Shown in pieces: positions 36,932 through 47,528 of a DNA stretch of 64,000 nucleotides. Origin of the DNA: Piscicola geometra (lineage: Eukaryota > Annelida > Clitellata > Hirudinida > Piscicolidae); assembly GCA_943735955.1 (NCBI GenBank), contig OX030967.1, positions 1,322,181-1,386,180 of the forward strand, given 5' to 3'. The notes beneath the pieces are model-generated. The model saw nothing but the letters and a program-made list of their open reading frames with translations. It was not told the origin of the DNA and searched no databases. The position numbers and the translations under genes are program-made. The first letter of the stretch is position 1; each line of letters starts with the position of its first letter.

Positions 36932-37456
36932 TAAGTTGACTTTGCTTGAATGATTTTTTTTTCTCCTATAAAAAGTTCTATAGAAGGTATTTCTGTATTT
37001 ATTTATGTAAATCAATTCTGTATCTAAATATGAATTCTCATGCTTATAGTAGTTATACTTATTCTTATAATTATTATTATAATAATTTGTATATTCTTGA
37101 GATTGTTTGTAGTAATTAAACTTTTTGATATATTTGTTGTACTTAAAATTATTTCTATAGTAGAACTTATATTTATGATAATCGTCATTATTTTTATTAT
37201 AGCTTATAATTTTATTAAAAGATGGATCTTGATAATTAGTAAAATTGTCATATTGATTGCTTTTATTTTTATTTAAGTAAGTTTTGTATTTGTAAATTTT
37301 ATTTTGCTTGAAATTATTATATTTATACATTTTATTTTGCTTGAAATTATTATATTTATACATTTTATTTTGCTTGAAATTATTATATTTATAGTCAGCA
37401 CAATTATAGTTATATTTACCATAATTATAGTTATATTTATTATAACTATCAGACAT
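36932..37456 (-). pseudogene. LINE ORF1 N-terminal part, Asn/Tyr/Lys-rich
   Basis: Open frame from ATG at 37456, 'MSDSYNKYNYNYGKYNYN' and onward to HSSKVNLDN, where the hAT terminus begins; the last residues of the open frame are read from the hAT. Removing the hAT joins it in frame to LIINAFTN before a frameshift near 31350. It has a 33-bp tandem repeat (NNFKQNKMYKY). Function is inferred only from its position ahead of an endonuclease. Confidence 0.6.
37285..37395. repeat. 33-bp tandem repeat, about 3 copies
   Basis: Three units containing TTTTGCTTGAAATTATTATA, in frame with the N/Y/K-rich ORF1. Confidence 0.85.
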
Positions 37457-37559
37457 GTTTATCTGCTCTGATCCTTCTAGTTCGAATCGGTTCGAAAAAG
37501 AAATGTAGATACTTATTTAATAATTTAAAACTAATTTCAACAACTTTTTATAACAAATC

Positions 37560-37925
37560 AATGTTTTTTGGATGTTCATTTAGCTCCCTTCAGCGAATTA
37601 AAAATTAGCTGAAAATCACTGTTTGTGAAACCGGACTCAATGGATTGGCCTTATCAAGCATTCGTCGTCAATAGTTTTCAACAAACAAGAAACAACTTAT
37701 TGAAAAGTAATTACGTATTTTGCCAGTAACCTCGAAATTATTTTTTAAAATAATACTTTTGTTCTGTATATTATGTGAATAACATTTTTTTTTTAAATAT
37801 ATATTTTTTTTAATGTTAAAATAAATATTAAGCTGATTAGTTTTTTGTTTGTGTTAAGTGATGCAAATTTTGTTATAGTAAACAATTTCCCCCTTTTCTA
37901 TTCGGGACTTGAATACATTTTTAAA
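37560..37925 (+). mobile_element. Third copy of the hAT MITE, ends decayed
   Basis: Matches the interior of 16807-17313: TTCATTTAGCTCCCTT, GCATTCGTCGTCAA, TTGCCAGTAACCTC, and the end ATTCGGGACTTGAATAC. The terminal repeats are largely lost. Confidence 0.7.
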
Positions 37926-38275
37926 ATAATTTTGTTGATGAAAAAAGTTCTCTCCTGAATCATAGTATGTACGGCTTACATACAATTTCAATGATTTCGT
38001 GTGATGGGAGACCTTTTATGATAATTAATCAGAACGAAACTTATTTTCATTACTTTTGAGAAAATTTTCATCGATATATGTCACAGGAAATCAATTTTTT
38101 GACAATATAGCAAGCTTGAGATCCTCAAGTAAAATTACCAGACACTCACTTATGAATAGCTGCTTTCTAACTATGAATTGAAATAAACAAATCTGTCAAA
38201 CAAATGAATAAATTCTAAAACATTTACTTCAAAGAAATAAATTTATCAAAATTTTTTTTGTTGAAGTTTTAGCCA

Positions 38276-40269
38276 TTTTTCGAAAATTGATGAGTTTTTT
38301 TGGTGGGGGGGAGGTAATCAGTTTTTCAATATGCCATACGACAGTTATATTTTCTCTGGGTGGCCATCGGGTCTTTATCTCACAAAACATTTCTTATATC
38401 AACACAAAACATAGAGATCCCACCAAAATAACACTAACATGTCACAAATTCTGAAAAGAAATAGAGCACCACTAGACCTTAACTACTTTCTTAAATCTTT
38501 ACACTTTTCATATGTAAATTTTTCCAACCATTACAAGTATATAAAGAATAACGCAGATAGACAAAATAACTTCAGAGTTTTCAGAATTATTCAACCTTCA
38601 TGGAAAGGATGCTGAAACTGTGTAAAGACAGCTCAAAATCACATCAACACATTAAGTTTACGTGCGGATCAGTCTGATCTCATTGCATGTATCGAGCTGC
38701 AAGAACTCTTTTGAACCACAAGCCTTCAGCCCGAGTTGAACTATATGCTCAATGTTGCTCTGACTCTGCTAGTTACTTCATAAGATGCAGAAAGAGCATT
38801 TTCTAAACTTCGGCTTATTATAATTCATCTTAGGACGACTGTTTCTGTTCGTCGTTTGCAAAGCTTGTTTGAGAATATGTGCAACCAAAACCGCTACTGC
38901 ACTTCTTCTAGTAAATGAAATTGTGAAAAGATTTTAACAAACTGATCGAAAAATTATTTTGTAACTGTGAAAAAATCAAAATTTATTTGAAACTAAATAT
39001 TATAACAAAAATTATAGACTGTTTAGGATCTGATATCAAACTTATTTTTTTACTTTTTACCTTAGTCTAAAAAACGATGACGTAACTTGAAGAATACTAT
39101 GCAACTTAGTTTGTGGTTTTTCTTTTGTATCATTAATAAACTTCTAAATTTTTTATCAATTATAATTGGTAGTTTTTATTCAGCCCTATTTACCGCCACT
39201 ACCCGGAAAAAAAAAGGTAACATGAAATTTACATTTAGACTTGCATTATATAATAATAACTCAATAATAATAATAACTCAAGCAAAATTGAAAACAATTA
39301 TTTCATAAGTTTTAATGGGGCAAAATGTTGCGAAAACACAACGTGAGCGGGAAGTGTGACATACTTAAGTGCAGTAAGAAATTGTATATAAATTGATTCA
39401 AACCACATTTAATAAAACAGAAATAAATTTCAATTGCAAATAGTTCGATAAAATTATGACTTATAATTATTTTAATAGTTATAATAATCATTATTATTAT
39501 TTTAATAACAACAAAGCAAATTATTCAACGTGAAATACAATAGCACTCATTAACTGTCGTGCTGTTTCAAAGACGACACTGACGACGAATATTATCTTTA
39601 TTTAAATTTTCTAATCAACCTTTGAGAGGTTAACAAATTATATTTTCTTCAATAAAAGTGTGAAGTACTTGCGATTTTGATTTTTTTTTCTAAATATAAA
39701 AATCAACATTCATCTACAAAGTTCAACTTTTAATTTTAATTTTATAAATTTCGTAATACATTAACATTAAAATAATAATTTTATTATTTTTTTAGTAACT
39801 ATTGTAATGAATAAATAGGCTTATTAAAAATCATTTGAAACCAAATTACGTCAAAGTTGCGAAAACGCACCTTTGATTTTTAAAACCATTGAAAACATTA
39901 AAAAAAATATTTAGAATATTTAAAAAATATATTCAAGTATGAACTATCTTTTCATCCTGAAATTAAGACTAAATTTGTATAAAAATACTAAAATCGAGCG
40001 AAAAAACTGAACAATTATCTGAGCGAGGAAAAATTGTTTTGAAAACTTTTGAATGTGAATGGGAAATAAAAGATTATAAATAAAAAAAATGGAAAAAATT
40101 AAAATTTAAAATTTATTGTAAAAAATATGTGAAAAAACTCGGTATTAAAACAAAAAGAAAATATAAAAATTGATGTTGCAAAACGCAACAGCTGCGGTTA
40201 ATAGGTTAATTTATTTTTTTAATACTAAAGTTGAGCCCCCCTTCTGCATTTTTGCTGGTTGCGGCCCTG
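38276..40269 (+). mobile_element. Inverted partner copy of the CAGTGGCGCAACC hAT
   Basis: Reverse-complement match to the hAT at 31379-36923 over almost its whole non-LINE length. Outer end GTTGCGGCCCTG is at 40269; the inner terminus is lost near 38276. Plus-strand remnants of the dimerisation domain lie near 38770-38900. No intact transposase. Confidence 0.85.
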
Positions 40270-40309
40270 GTTATGAATGCTTCCTTCTAAACTTGAAAAA
40301 ATATCAACA

Positions 40310-40558
40310 AAAAAATAAATATTAGGGAGATTAGAACAATTTAGTGATGATGAAAACTTTTCAGATGAAGATTCTCTGACATTCAAACAATAAATGTTAA
40401 GAAGTGTTAGAAATAGCATGTTTAAGACCGGTGAACACGGTAGCGAGAAGTAATGGGGAAACAAAAATGTTTATTTCGGGAATGGGTCGGGACCAGGTCA
40501 ACAAGTTTCGGGACCGAGACAAGACCGGTAATGAAAAATGATCTCAGTCCGACTTCTT
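40310..40558 (+). mobile_element. Internally deleted fragment of the TAGAGGTCGG hAT family
   Basis: Contains ATATTAGGGAGATTAGAACA joined to the 3' subterminal region (GGGACCAGGTC, GACCGGTAATGAAAAATG) and an end resembling AGTCCGACTTCTTA. Confidence 0.65.
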
Positions 40559-40890
40559 ATACACATAAACATAAAAAATTGGAAGCAAAAATTGAAAACG
40601 CACACACCTACTCTTATTTCAACAACTAAAGACATGAATTATCATAGAATAGTTAAGGAAATGATTGTTATTGTTACTTTTTAGTTTTTTTCCACACCCC
40701 AAAAGAAAAGATTATTTGTTACTGAAGTGCGATGCATGAATGATGAGTTAAATCAAATAAACTCTAATTAAAACTCAACTTGGGTTTGATTAAATGCACA
40801 CTTCACTTCTTAATTAACGGCTAAGCACCTGAGAGCATCGATCGGAGATGATCATGTCTCGTGTGTCCTTTTTTCAGATTATTAAAAGAA
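40559..40890. other. AT-rich spacer
   Basis: No gene or repeat family recognised. Confidence 0.4.
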
Positions 40891-40896
40891 AAGGTG

Positions 40897-41090
40897 TATT
40901 ATATATTTAATCTAAAGGTACATTATATATTTAATCTAAAGGTACATTATATATTTAATCTAAAGGTACATTATATATTTAATCTAAAGGTACATTATAT
41001 AATTACTCTAAAGGTACATTATATATTTAATCTAAAGGTACATTATATACTAAAGTTAAAAGTATATTATTTATTGAAGTTTAAGGTATA
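40897..41090. repeat. 24-bp tandem repeat
   Basis: About eight units of GGTACATTATATATTTAATC plus TAAA, the last ones degenerate. Confidence 0.9.
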
Positions 41091-41101
41091 TTGTATATTG
41101 A

Positions 41102-42216
41102 CCCTTAAACACCAATAGACAAAAATAAAGTTGGCATCCGCATGGGTCGAATCGACTGTTGTCTGTGTATTAACCAATTTAGGTCACGAAATTTATGTGA
41201 ATTAATATCTGAAAGTTTAAAATTTGATTTAATTAATATCAGAAGTTTTTGAAGCCAAAAAAACAAAGTTTGCTCCGATGGGCACTGATCATTACAAAAA
41301 TATCAAATTCCACATGAGTATGTGAAGGTGGATGAAAACTTTGTACCATTTTGAAGTCGTTTTTAGTTTAGAACAGCCAGATCGAAAATTTTTGGATGGC
41401 TGCTGTAATCAACGTGTTAGAACATTTGGATGCTTGACTGAAGGTTGTTACGAATAATTTTTTACTTTACTAGAATTGCTCCGTGAAATGCAAAATCGCT
41501 GTATTGGATTAGTGAGAACGGTATGGATAAATCTTCGAGTATTACCCAAAGAAGTTACAGAGAAAAAAGAAAACTAGATATTGTTACTATCACGTGTATG
41601 GCATATATTAGTAGAAAACAAACATTTCGTTAGCCAAAATGTCTTTTTCACCATATGATAGAAGTTTCAGCATTCAATCTTTTCATCTTCTGGTGTGAAT
41701 TGTAGGGTAAAAACAAGTGATACAAAAACAGCTTTCAAACTTTCGAGAGCAGAGCTATATGAAAAGAATATGATGATAAAAGCAATATAAAAATTATTCT
41801 TATGCACCCAGTACTTTTTAACTCATCAGCCAAGACAGGTAGTCGTATGTGCTCCAGAAATGCATTCAAAACAAAATTGTCCATTAGGTATTAATTTTGC
41901 AAACTATGAAGGCATGAACTGCTAATTTTGTGATTGTGAAAAAATTTCCCCAAAATATTTAACTTAAGCTATTCAATTCTTGTTATTCATTTCATGGGTC
42001 GTTTCGACCCATACGGTCGTGAACGTTATTAAAAATTTCAGTATGCTGTACCACCAAAACTATAAAGGATATTTCACATCTGAAAAGTGTGTTAGATTGT
42101 CGATAAATAATTAGACAAAGTTTTGAAATTACAACGAAATAACTTCACAATTAAAAAAAACAGTGAGCAATTGAATAATGGTATAGGTGGAATCGACCCG
42201 TGTTGGTGTTTAAGGT
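41102..42216 (+). mobile_element. piggyBac-like element remnant
   Basis: Inverted ends CCCTTAAACACCAA and TTGGTGTTTAAGGT flanked by TTGA (left) and TTAA (right), as expected for TTAA-targeting piggyBac with one mutation. A transposase remnant at about 41455-41580 reads 'FFTLLELLREMQNRCIGLVR' then VLPKEVTEKKRKL, like the piggyBac block before the variable C-terminus. Many stops. Confidence 0.72.
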
Positions 42217-42709
42217 TTAAATGTAGAGCTGTGCTTTAATCAACGTTAACTTTCGAATTTTAATGCATTTAAACTTATCTAATTTGAACTGTTTTTTTCA
42301 GTTTTAGTTACATTGTCAGCAAGTAAACACAAACACTTTCCTAATTTACTGTCAACAAACGAATGTGAAAAATTGCTTTTCATCAAAAAACTTTAAATGT
42401 TCAATCGTGTTATATAAAATTTGTCACTTTACACAAAATATGCACTCTAAAAGATGATCCAGCTTATGTCATTTTTTTACACACAAAATGTTGTTCCGAA
42501 TTGAAGCAGAGAAGGATTAATCAGAATATCCAATGGGCAAAAGTTGCCACATTACTATTTGAACATAAAAATATTTTTTTTAAATATTATTTATTTTATA
42601 AAAATAAGAGAGTTAAAGAAAACCTTAAAACTATACAGCCTTCACCAAACAAAAGACTACAAACCTAAAAAATTCAGATTCTGAAGATGAAGGTATCTCA
42701 AGGATTATA

Positions 42710-42890
42710 AGGGGAGCGGGGATGGCTTAGATGGTAGACGTGGGACTTGTAACTTAAAGGTTGCCTGTTCGAATCCTTGACATGCAACCGTGAACTATCG
42801 TATACCTAGTGTAAATGATGCGGTGTTTGCGACGTATGCATTGAGAGATGTGTACGTCGTGTGGATGGCCGCTTTAATGCTTGAAGAATC
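42710..42890 (+). repeat. tRNA-derived SINE head
   Basis: TGGCTTAGATGGTAGACGTG matches a pol III A box, and GTTGCCTGTTCGAATCC a B box, spaced as in a tRNA, with the frequent SINE stretch GGGACTTGTAAC. The anticodon arm does not fold well, so it is a SINE rather than a tRNA gene. Confidence 0.6.
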
Positions 42891-43140
42891 GTTTTAAGCT
42901 GTTAAAACTTTATAAAAGTTGTTAAAACTTTACAAACGTTGTTAAAACTTTATAAAAGTTGTTAAAACTTTATAAAAGTTGTTAAAACTTTATAAAAGTT
43001 GTTAAAACTTTAAAAAAGTTGTTAAAACTTTAAAAAAGTTGTTAAAACTTTAAAAAAGTTGTTAAAACTTTGAAAAAGTTGTTAAAACTTTAAAAAAGTT
43101 GTTAAAACTTTAAAAAAACTGTTAAAACTTTATAAAATTA
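42891..43140. repeat. 20-bp tandem repeat GTTGTTAAAACTTTATAAAA
   Basis: Twelve units differing at one or two positions (TATAAAA, TAAAAAA, TGAAAAA). It lies between the SINE-like head and the LINE. Confidence 0.95.
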
Positions 43141-43183
43141 TACATTGGCCCCATCTAGAGATTGACAATATAATAGTCAAATT

Positions 43184-44203
43184 ATGGCAGGTAAAGAATT
43201 AAATGATCTAGAAAACTTGATAGTAGAACTACTTCCCTAAGACAAGCCGGCCACAGAAGATACGAAAGACAGATGCTGGGTTTGTGTAGACTGCAAAATG
43301 TCATTCACACAAGCTGACAGTAAAGTATTGGAGTGTGATAGATGCAGCAAACAACACTGCATAAAGTTTATCGGCATGACAAAGACCCAATTCCAGTCTA
43401 TCGGGCAGGACGCCTTGTTCTGGGCATGTGGAGAGTGTTTACCGGTGGTGAGGACACTCCTACACCAAGATCTGGGAAGCCTGCCCTCCAAAGTGGAATC
43501 CCTCCTAAAAAAGGTGGACAGTATCGAATCAAAGCTGGCACAGCCCTCTGAGATTGCCTCGGTGGCATCAAAGATCTCAGGACTCGAAAGAAAGCTCGAA
43601 TATCTATTGGAGGGACTAGCGCTAAAGCCCAATGAGGAAGACACTACACATAACACAGCAAACCTGGAAGAAGATCATGAGACAAAAACAAACTCCGATG
43701 AAACCTCGTCTGCGATGCTGGGGCCATGGCAGATGGCAGGAAAAAGAAGAGTAACAAGATCGCCACTCATCAGACTCATGACAGACACACTGCAGGTTCA
43801 ACGAAAGGAAAACGAAGAGCTGGTGCGCGAGCAGAAGGACATCGAAGCTAGAAAAATGAATCTGATGCTGTATAACCTACCTGAACAAGATAACCCAGAC
43901 GAAGACCTAAAAGCTGTGAAAAACCTCTTCAAAGAAGACTTCAAGCTGAACGTCTTAGTAGAGGAGATCACACGATTTGGCAAAAAAACGGCGGACCGCC
44001 CCCGACTCACGAGAATTGTCATGCCTACCATTGAAGAGAAAAGACTAGTGCTGAGGATAGCGAAAGAACTCCGGCACTCCACCAATGAGACGAATAACAA
44101 GATATTCATTAATCCGGACATGACAAAGAAACAACAAGAGATGTCAAAAAACTTGAGGGCTCAGCTAGCAAAGAAGAGACAGGACCACCCCAAAAGCAAA
44201 TAG
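43184..44203 (+). pseudogene. CR1-like LINE ORF1, PHD-type zinc finger and coiled coil
   Basis: From ATG at 43184 (in-frame TAA at 43238-43240), then open to 44203. Cysteine/histidine ladder CWVCVDC, LECDRCSKQHC, WACGEC fits a PHD finger. A coiled-coil-prone region (SLLKKVDSIESKL) and 'GKKTADRPRLTRIVM' with a basic C-terminus follow. This ORF1 type is known in CR1/L2-group LINEs, where it binds the element RNA. The single early stop makes this copy defective unless translation starts at 43298. Confidence 0.8.
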
Positions 44204-47200
44204 ATCATCAGAAGGGAGAAGATCGTCGAATTATCGCAAGACCAATAAATCGAGCAATACCAGGTAACAACAAGTCTGAATCCCCTTTAACTATACTGAA
44301 AATCAACTGCCAAAGTGCCAAGTCAAAAAAGCAACAGCTACATGTTTTCATTAACAACGAGAAACTGGACATCATTATCGGTACAGAATCCTGGCTAAAA
44401 CCCAACGACTGCAATGACGAATGCGCACCCAAACAGCTATACGAAGTATTCAGAAAAGATTGCAATAATAAGAAAGGTGGCGGAGTCTTTGTAGCGTTCA
44501 ACAGGGCCCTGTGTGTCCAGGAAGTACCAGAACTAGACACAGACTGTGAGATCATTTGGTGCAAAATCCGCCTTGCGACGCTGAATACTCTATATATTGC
44601 CGGCTACTACAGGCCACACGAAAACGATGAGTCCAGTCTGGATGAACTCCACAGATCTCTATCCATGCTCACAGAAAAAGGCCACATCGCCCTGGTAGCA
44701 GGCGACTTCAATCTACCAGGCTGGGACGGTAATACAAATACCATCATCCCAGAATCATCCCACTACCCACGTCTCCATCAAAAGTTTGCCGACATACTAA
44801 TAGAACAAGGCTCTGAACAAGTGGTAGATGAACCCACCCGCGGCAAAGCAACCCTCGACCTAGTGCTCACAAATAATCCAACGCGAGTAACCAAAGTAAA
44901 GGTAATCCCAGGGATCTCGGATCACGACGCAGTGCTGGTCGACCTCAACCTGAATACCATACGCCACAAACAAACCCCAAGGCAAATCCCACTGTACAAA
45001 AAGGCCAACTGGCAAAAATTTGAGGTAGCCATGGAACTGACCGGTCAAAAAAAGCGCCATGGCAGACAATAGAGCTTCAGCTGATGATCTATGGCAAGAA
45101 TTTGAAGCATCCATGGAAAAGAACACCAATCAGTACATCCCGCACAAAACATGTAAGGATAGTGTCAACCTACCCTGGGACACACAACATATACAGGGAA
45201 TGATCAGACGAAGAAAAAGATTGCACAAAAAAAAGATAGTCTTACAGAGCAGTGATCTAAGACATCATAATACCGAGGAGGAACTAAGAGACCTCAAGAG
45301 GACTATCCAACGTGAGATAAGAAGAGCATATTGGAGCTACGTAGAAAACCTGATCACCCCAGCCCCCAATAGTAATGAATACACTGGAATGAAACGCTTC
45401 TGGACATTCGTAAAGCACCAGAGAAAAGACGTAAACGGAGTAGCCCCATTAAGCCATAACGGCCAACATGCCACAGATCCCAAAATAAAAGCGGACATAC
45501 TGAACACCCAGTTCGAGTCTGTATTTTCCAGAGAAACCCCACTACCCGACAAATTATTGGTCAACATCACATCCTACCCCCAAATGGCTGACATAGAGTT
45601 TTCAGTACCAGGAGTGGAAAAACTATTGAAAAATCTGCAAGAACAGAAGGCACCTGGCCTGGACAAAATAAGCCCCAAAATACACAAACATCTATGCCAG
45701 TCAATAGCCCCAATCCTTACCACCATATACAGGAAATCGTACAACACGGGGCAGGTCCCTCAAGAATGGCGGAAAGCGAATGTGGTTCCAGTGTTTAAAA
45801 AGGGCGCGAAAGACGATCCCAGCAACTACCGCCCAATCTCCCTGACCAGCATAGCATGCAAGATTATGAAGCACATAATCACCAGTCAGATAATGAAGCA
45901 CGGGAACCGAAACGACATTCTGTACCAATACCAACATGGATTCAGAAATGGCCGTTCATGCGAAACACAGCTTATTGAATTCACTGCAGACCTAATTAAT
46001 GCACTAGAAGACGGCAAACAAACTGACGTCATCATACTCGACTTCAGCAAGGCCTTCGACAAGGTTGGCCACACAAGACTCATCCACAAACTAGAGCACT
46101 ATGGCATCAACGGCAAAACGAATAGGTGGATCGCTAGCTTCCTGTCCAATCGCAGTCAAAGGGTAGTCCTCGAGGGAAAGTCATCATATGAAGGAACTGT
46201 CCTGTCAGGCGTCCCACAGGGATCGGTCCTCGAGCCAAGTCTCTTCCTATATTACATCAACGATCTACCAACAGAACTCTCTTCTGAGATGAGACTTTTT
46301 GCAGACGACACCATAACATACCTCACCGTCACCAAACCCGAAGATGCTGCTCGCCTCCAGGAGAACCTGAACCTACTCGCACAATGGGAACAGAAATGGA
46401 TGATGGAATTCCACCCCAAGAAATGCTAAGTCCTGTCAATCACCCGCAAGCAACAACCAGATGTGCACAAATATACCCTACACGGCACCATACTAGAACA
46501 TACCAACACTGCGAAATACTTAGCAGTCACCCTCATGCAAAACCTAAACTGGAACACCCACATTAATAACATAACGTCAAAGGCAAGCAAATCCCTATCC
46601 TTCATTCGGAGAAATCTACAGATTAAAAACAAAAAGCTGAAAACAAGAGCTTACATTGGTAAGGCCACATCTGGAATATGCCTGCGCAGTTTGGGACCCC
46701 CACACCAGAGCCAACATCACGAAAATAGAAATGATACAAAGGACAGCTGCAAGATACGTTACCGGCTGCTGGCGGTACAATGCAAGCGTAAGCGAGATGC
46801 TGGACAGCTTGAAATGGACACCACTGGCCGAACGAAGAAGACAACAAAGACTAGTCTTGATGTACAAAATCCACAACAAGCTAGTAGCCGTAAACGAAAG
46901 TCACCAGCATGCTAAGCCGATAGCAAAGACAGTGCGTGGCGCCCACCAACATGCATACCTAGAGCCTCACGATCACGCTGATTACCTACGTAATGCATTC
47001 TTCCCACGCACCGTTAGAGAATGGAATGCCCTGCCAGATTCAGTCGTATCGGCCCGCACTCCAGATGCCTTCAAGTCCCTACTGGAGGCCTGTCGTTGAA
47101 AAACTATTAGAACTGGACATAATAGTCTACATATAGACTGAGTCTAGTATACGGAAGAAGAAGAAAAAGAAGAAGAGTGGCGTCTCTGGCGCATAATAAC

Positions 47201-47290
47201 CATGGTTCTAAGAACTATTGTAACATGGCCTGCGTCTGTCAGGCTGTGATTAAGACAGACCATAAAAAATAAAAATAAATAAGTTAAGCA
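44204..47290 (+). pseudogene. CR1-like LINE ORF2, endonuclease and reverse transcriptase, lightly broken
   Basis: The frame begins in overlap with the ORF1 end. Endonuclease: INCQSAKSKK, IIIGTESWL, 'GDFNLPGWDGN', 'ISDHDAVLVDL'. A frameshift at an A run near 45050 leads to 45059-46429: 'YRPISLTSIACKIMKHI', FSKAFDKVGH, 'SGVPQGSVLEPSLF', MRLFADD. In-frame TAA at 46427-46429, another frameshift near 46660, then 'VRPHLEYACAVWDPHTR' and 'EWNALPDSVV' to the stop near 47099. The 3' region ends in GAAGAA and ATAAA repeats. Only about four lesions, so a fairly young death. Confidence 0.85.
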
Positions 47291-47528
47291 TTAAACGTTA
47301 TAAAACAGAATATGAGATAGGCTTTGAGAGTTGTCTTCTTGTTTGGTGGCAACAACACGAAAAAGCATATCCGGCTCTTGCGAAACTGGCAAGAAAATAC
47401 TTGTCATCTCCTGCAAGCATGGGCCGCGATCCTGAGAGGGTCCTGGGGTCCGAACCCCCCTCCCCTCACTTTTTTCAATAAAAAAAGTTATACACTTTTT
47501 TTTATGTGAACAGAATCGTCAAACATAG

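Noticed and set aside
42710..42790. Functional tRNA gene
   Set aside because: A and B boxes are present but the anticodon and acceptor stems do not pair, and the sequence continues into a SINE-like body.
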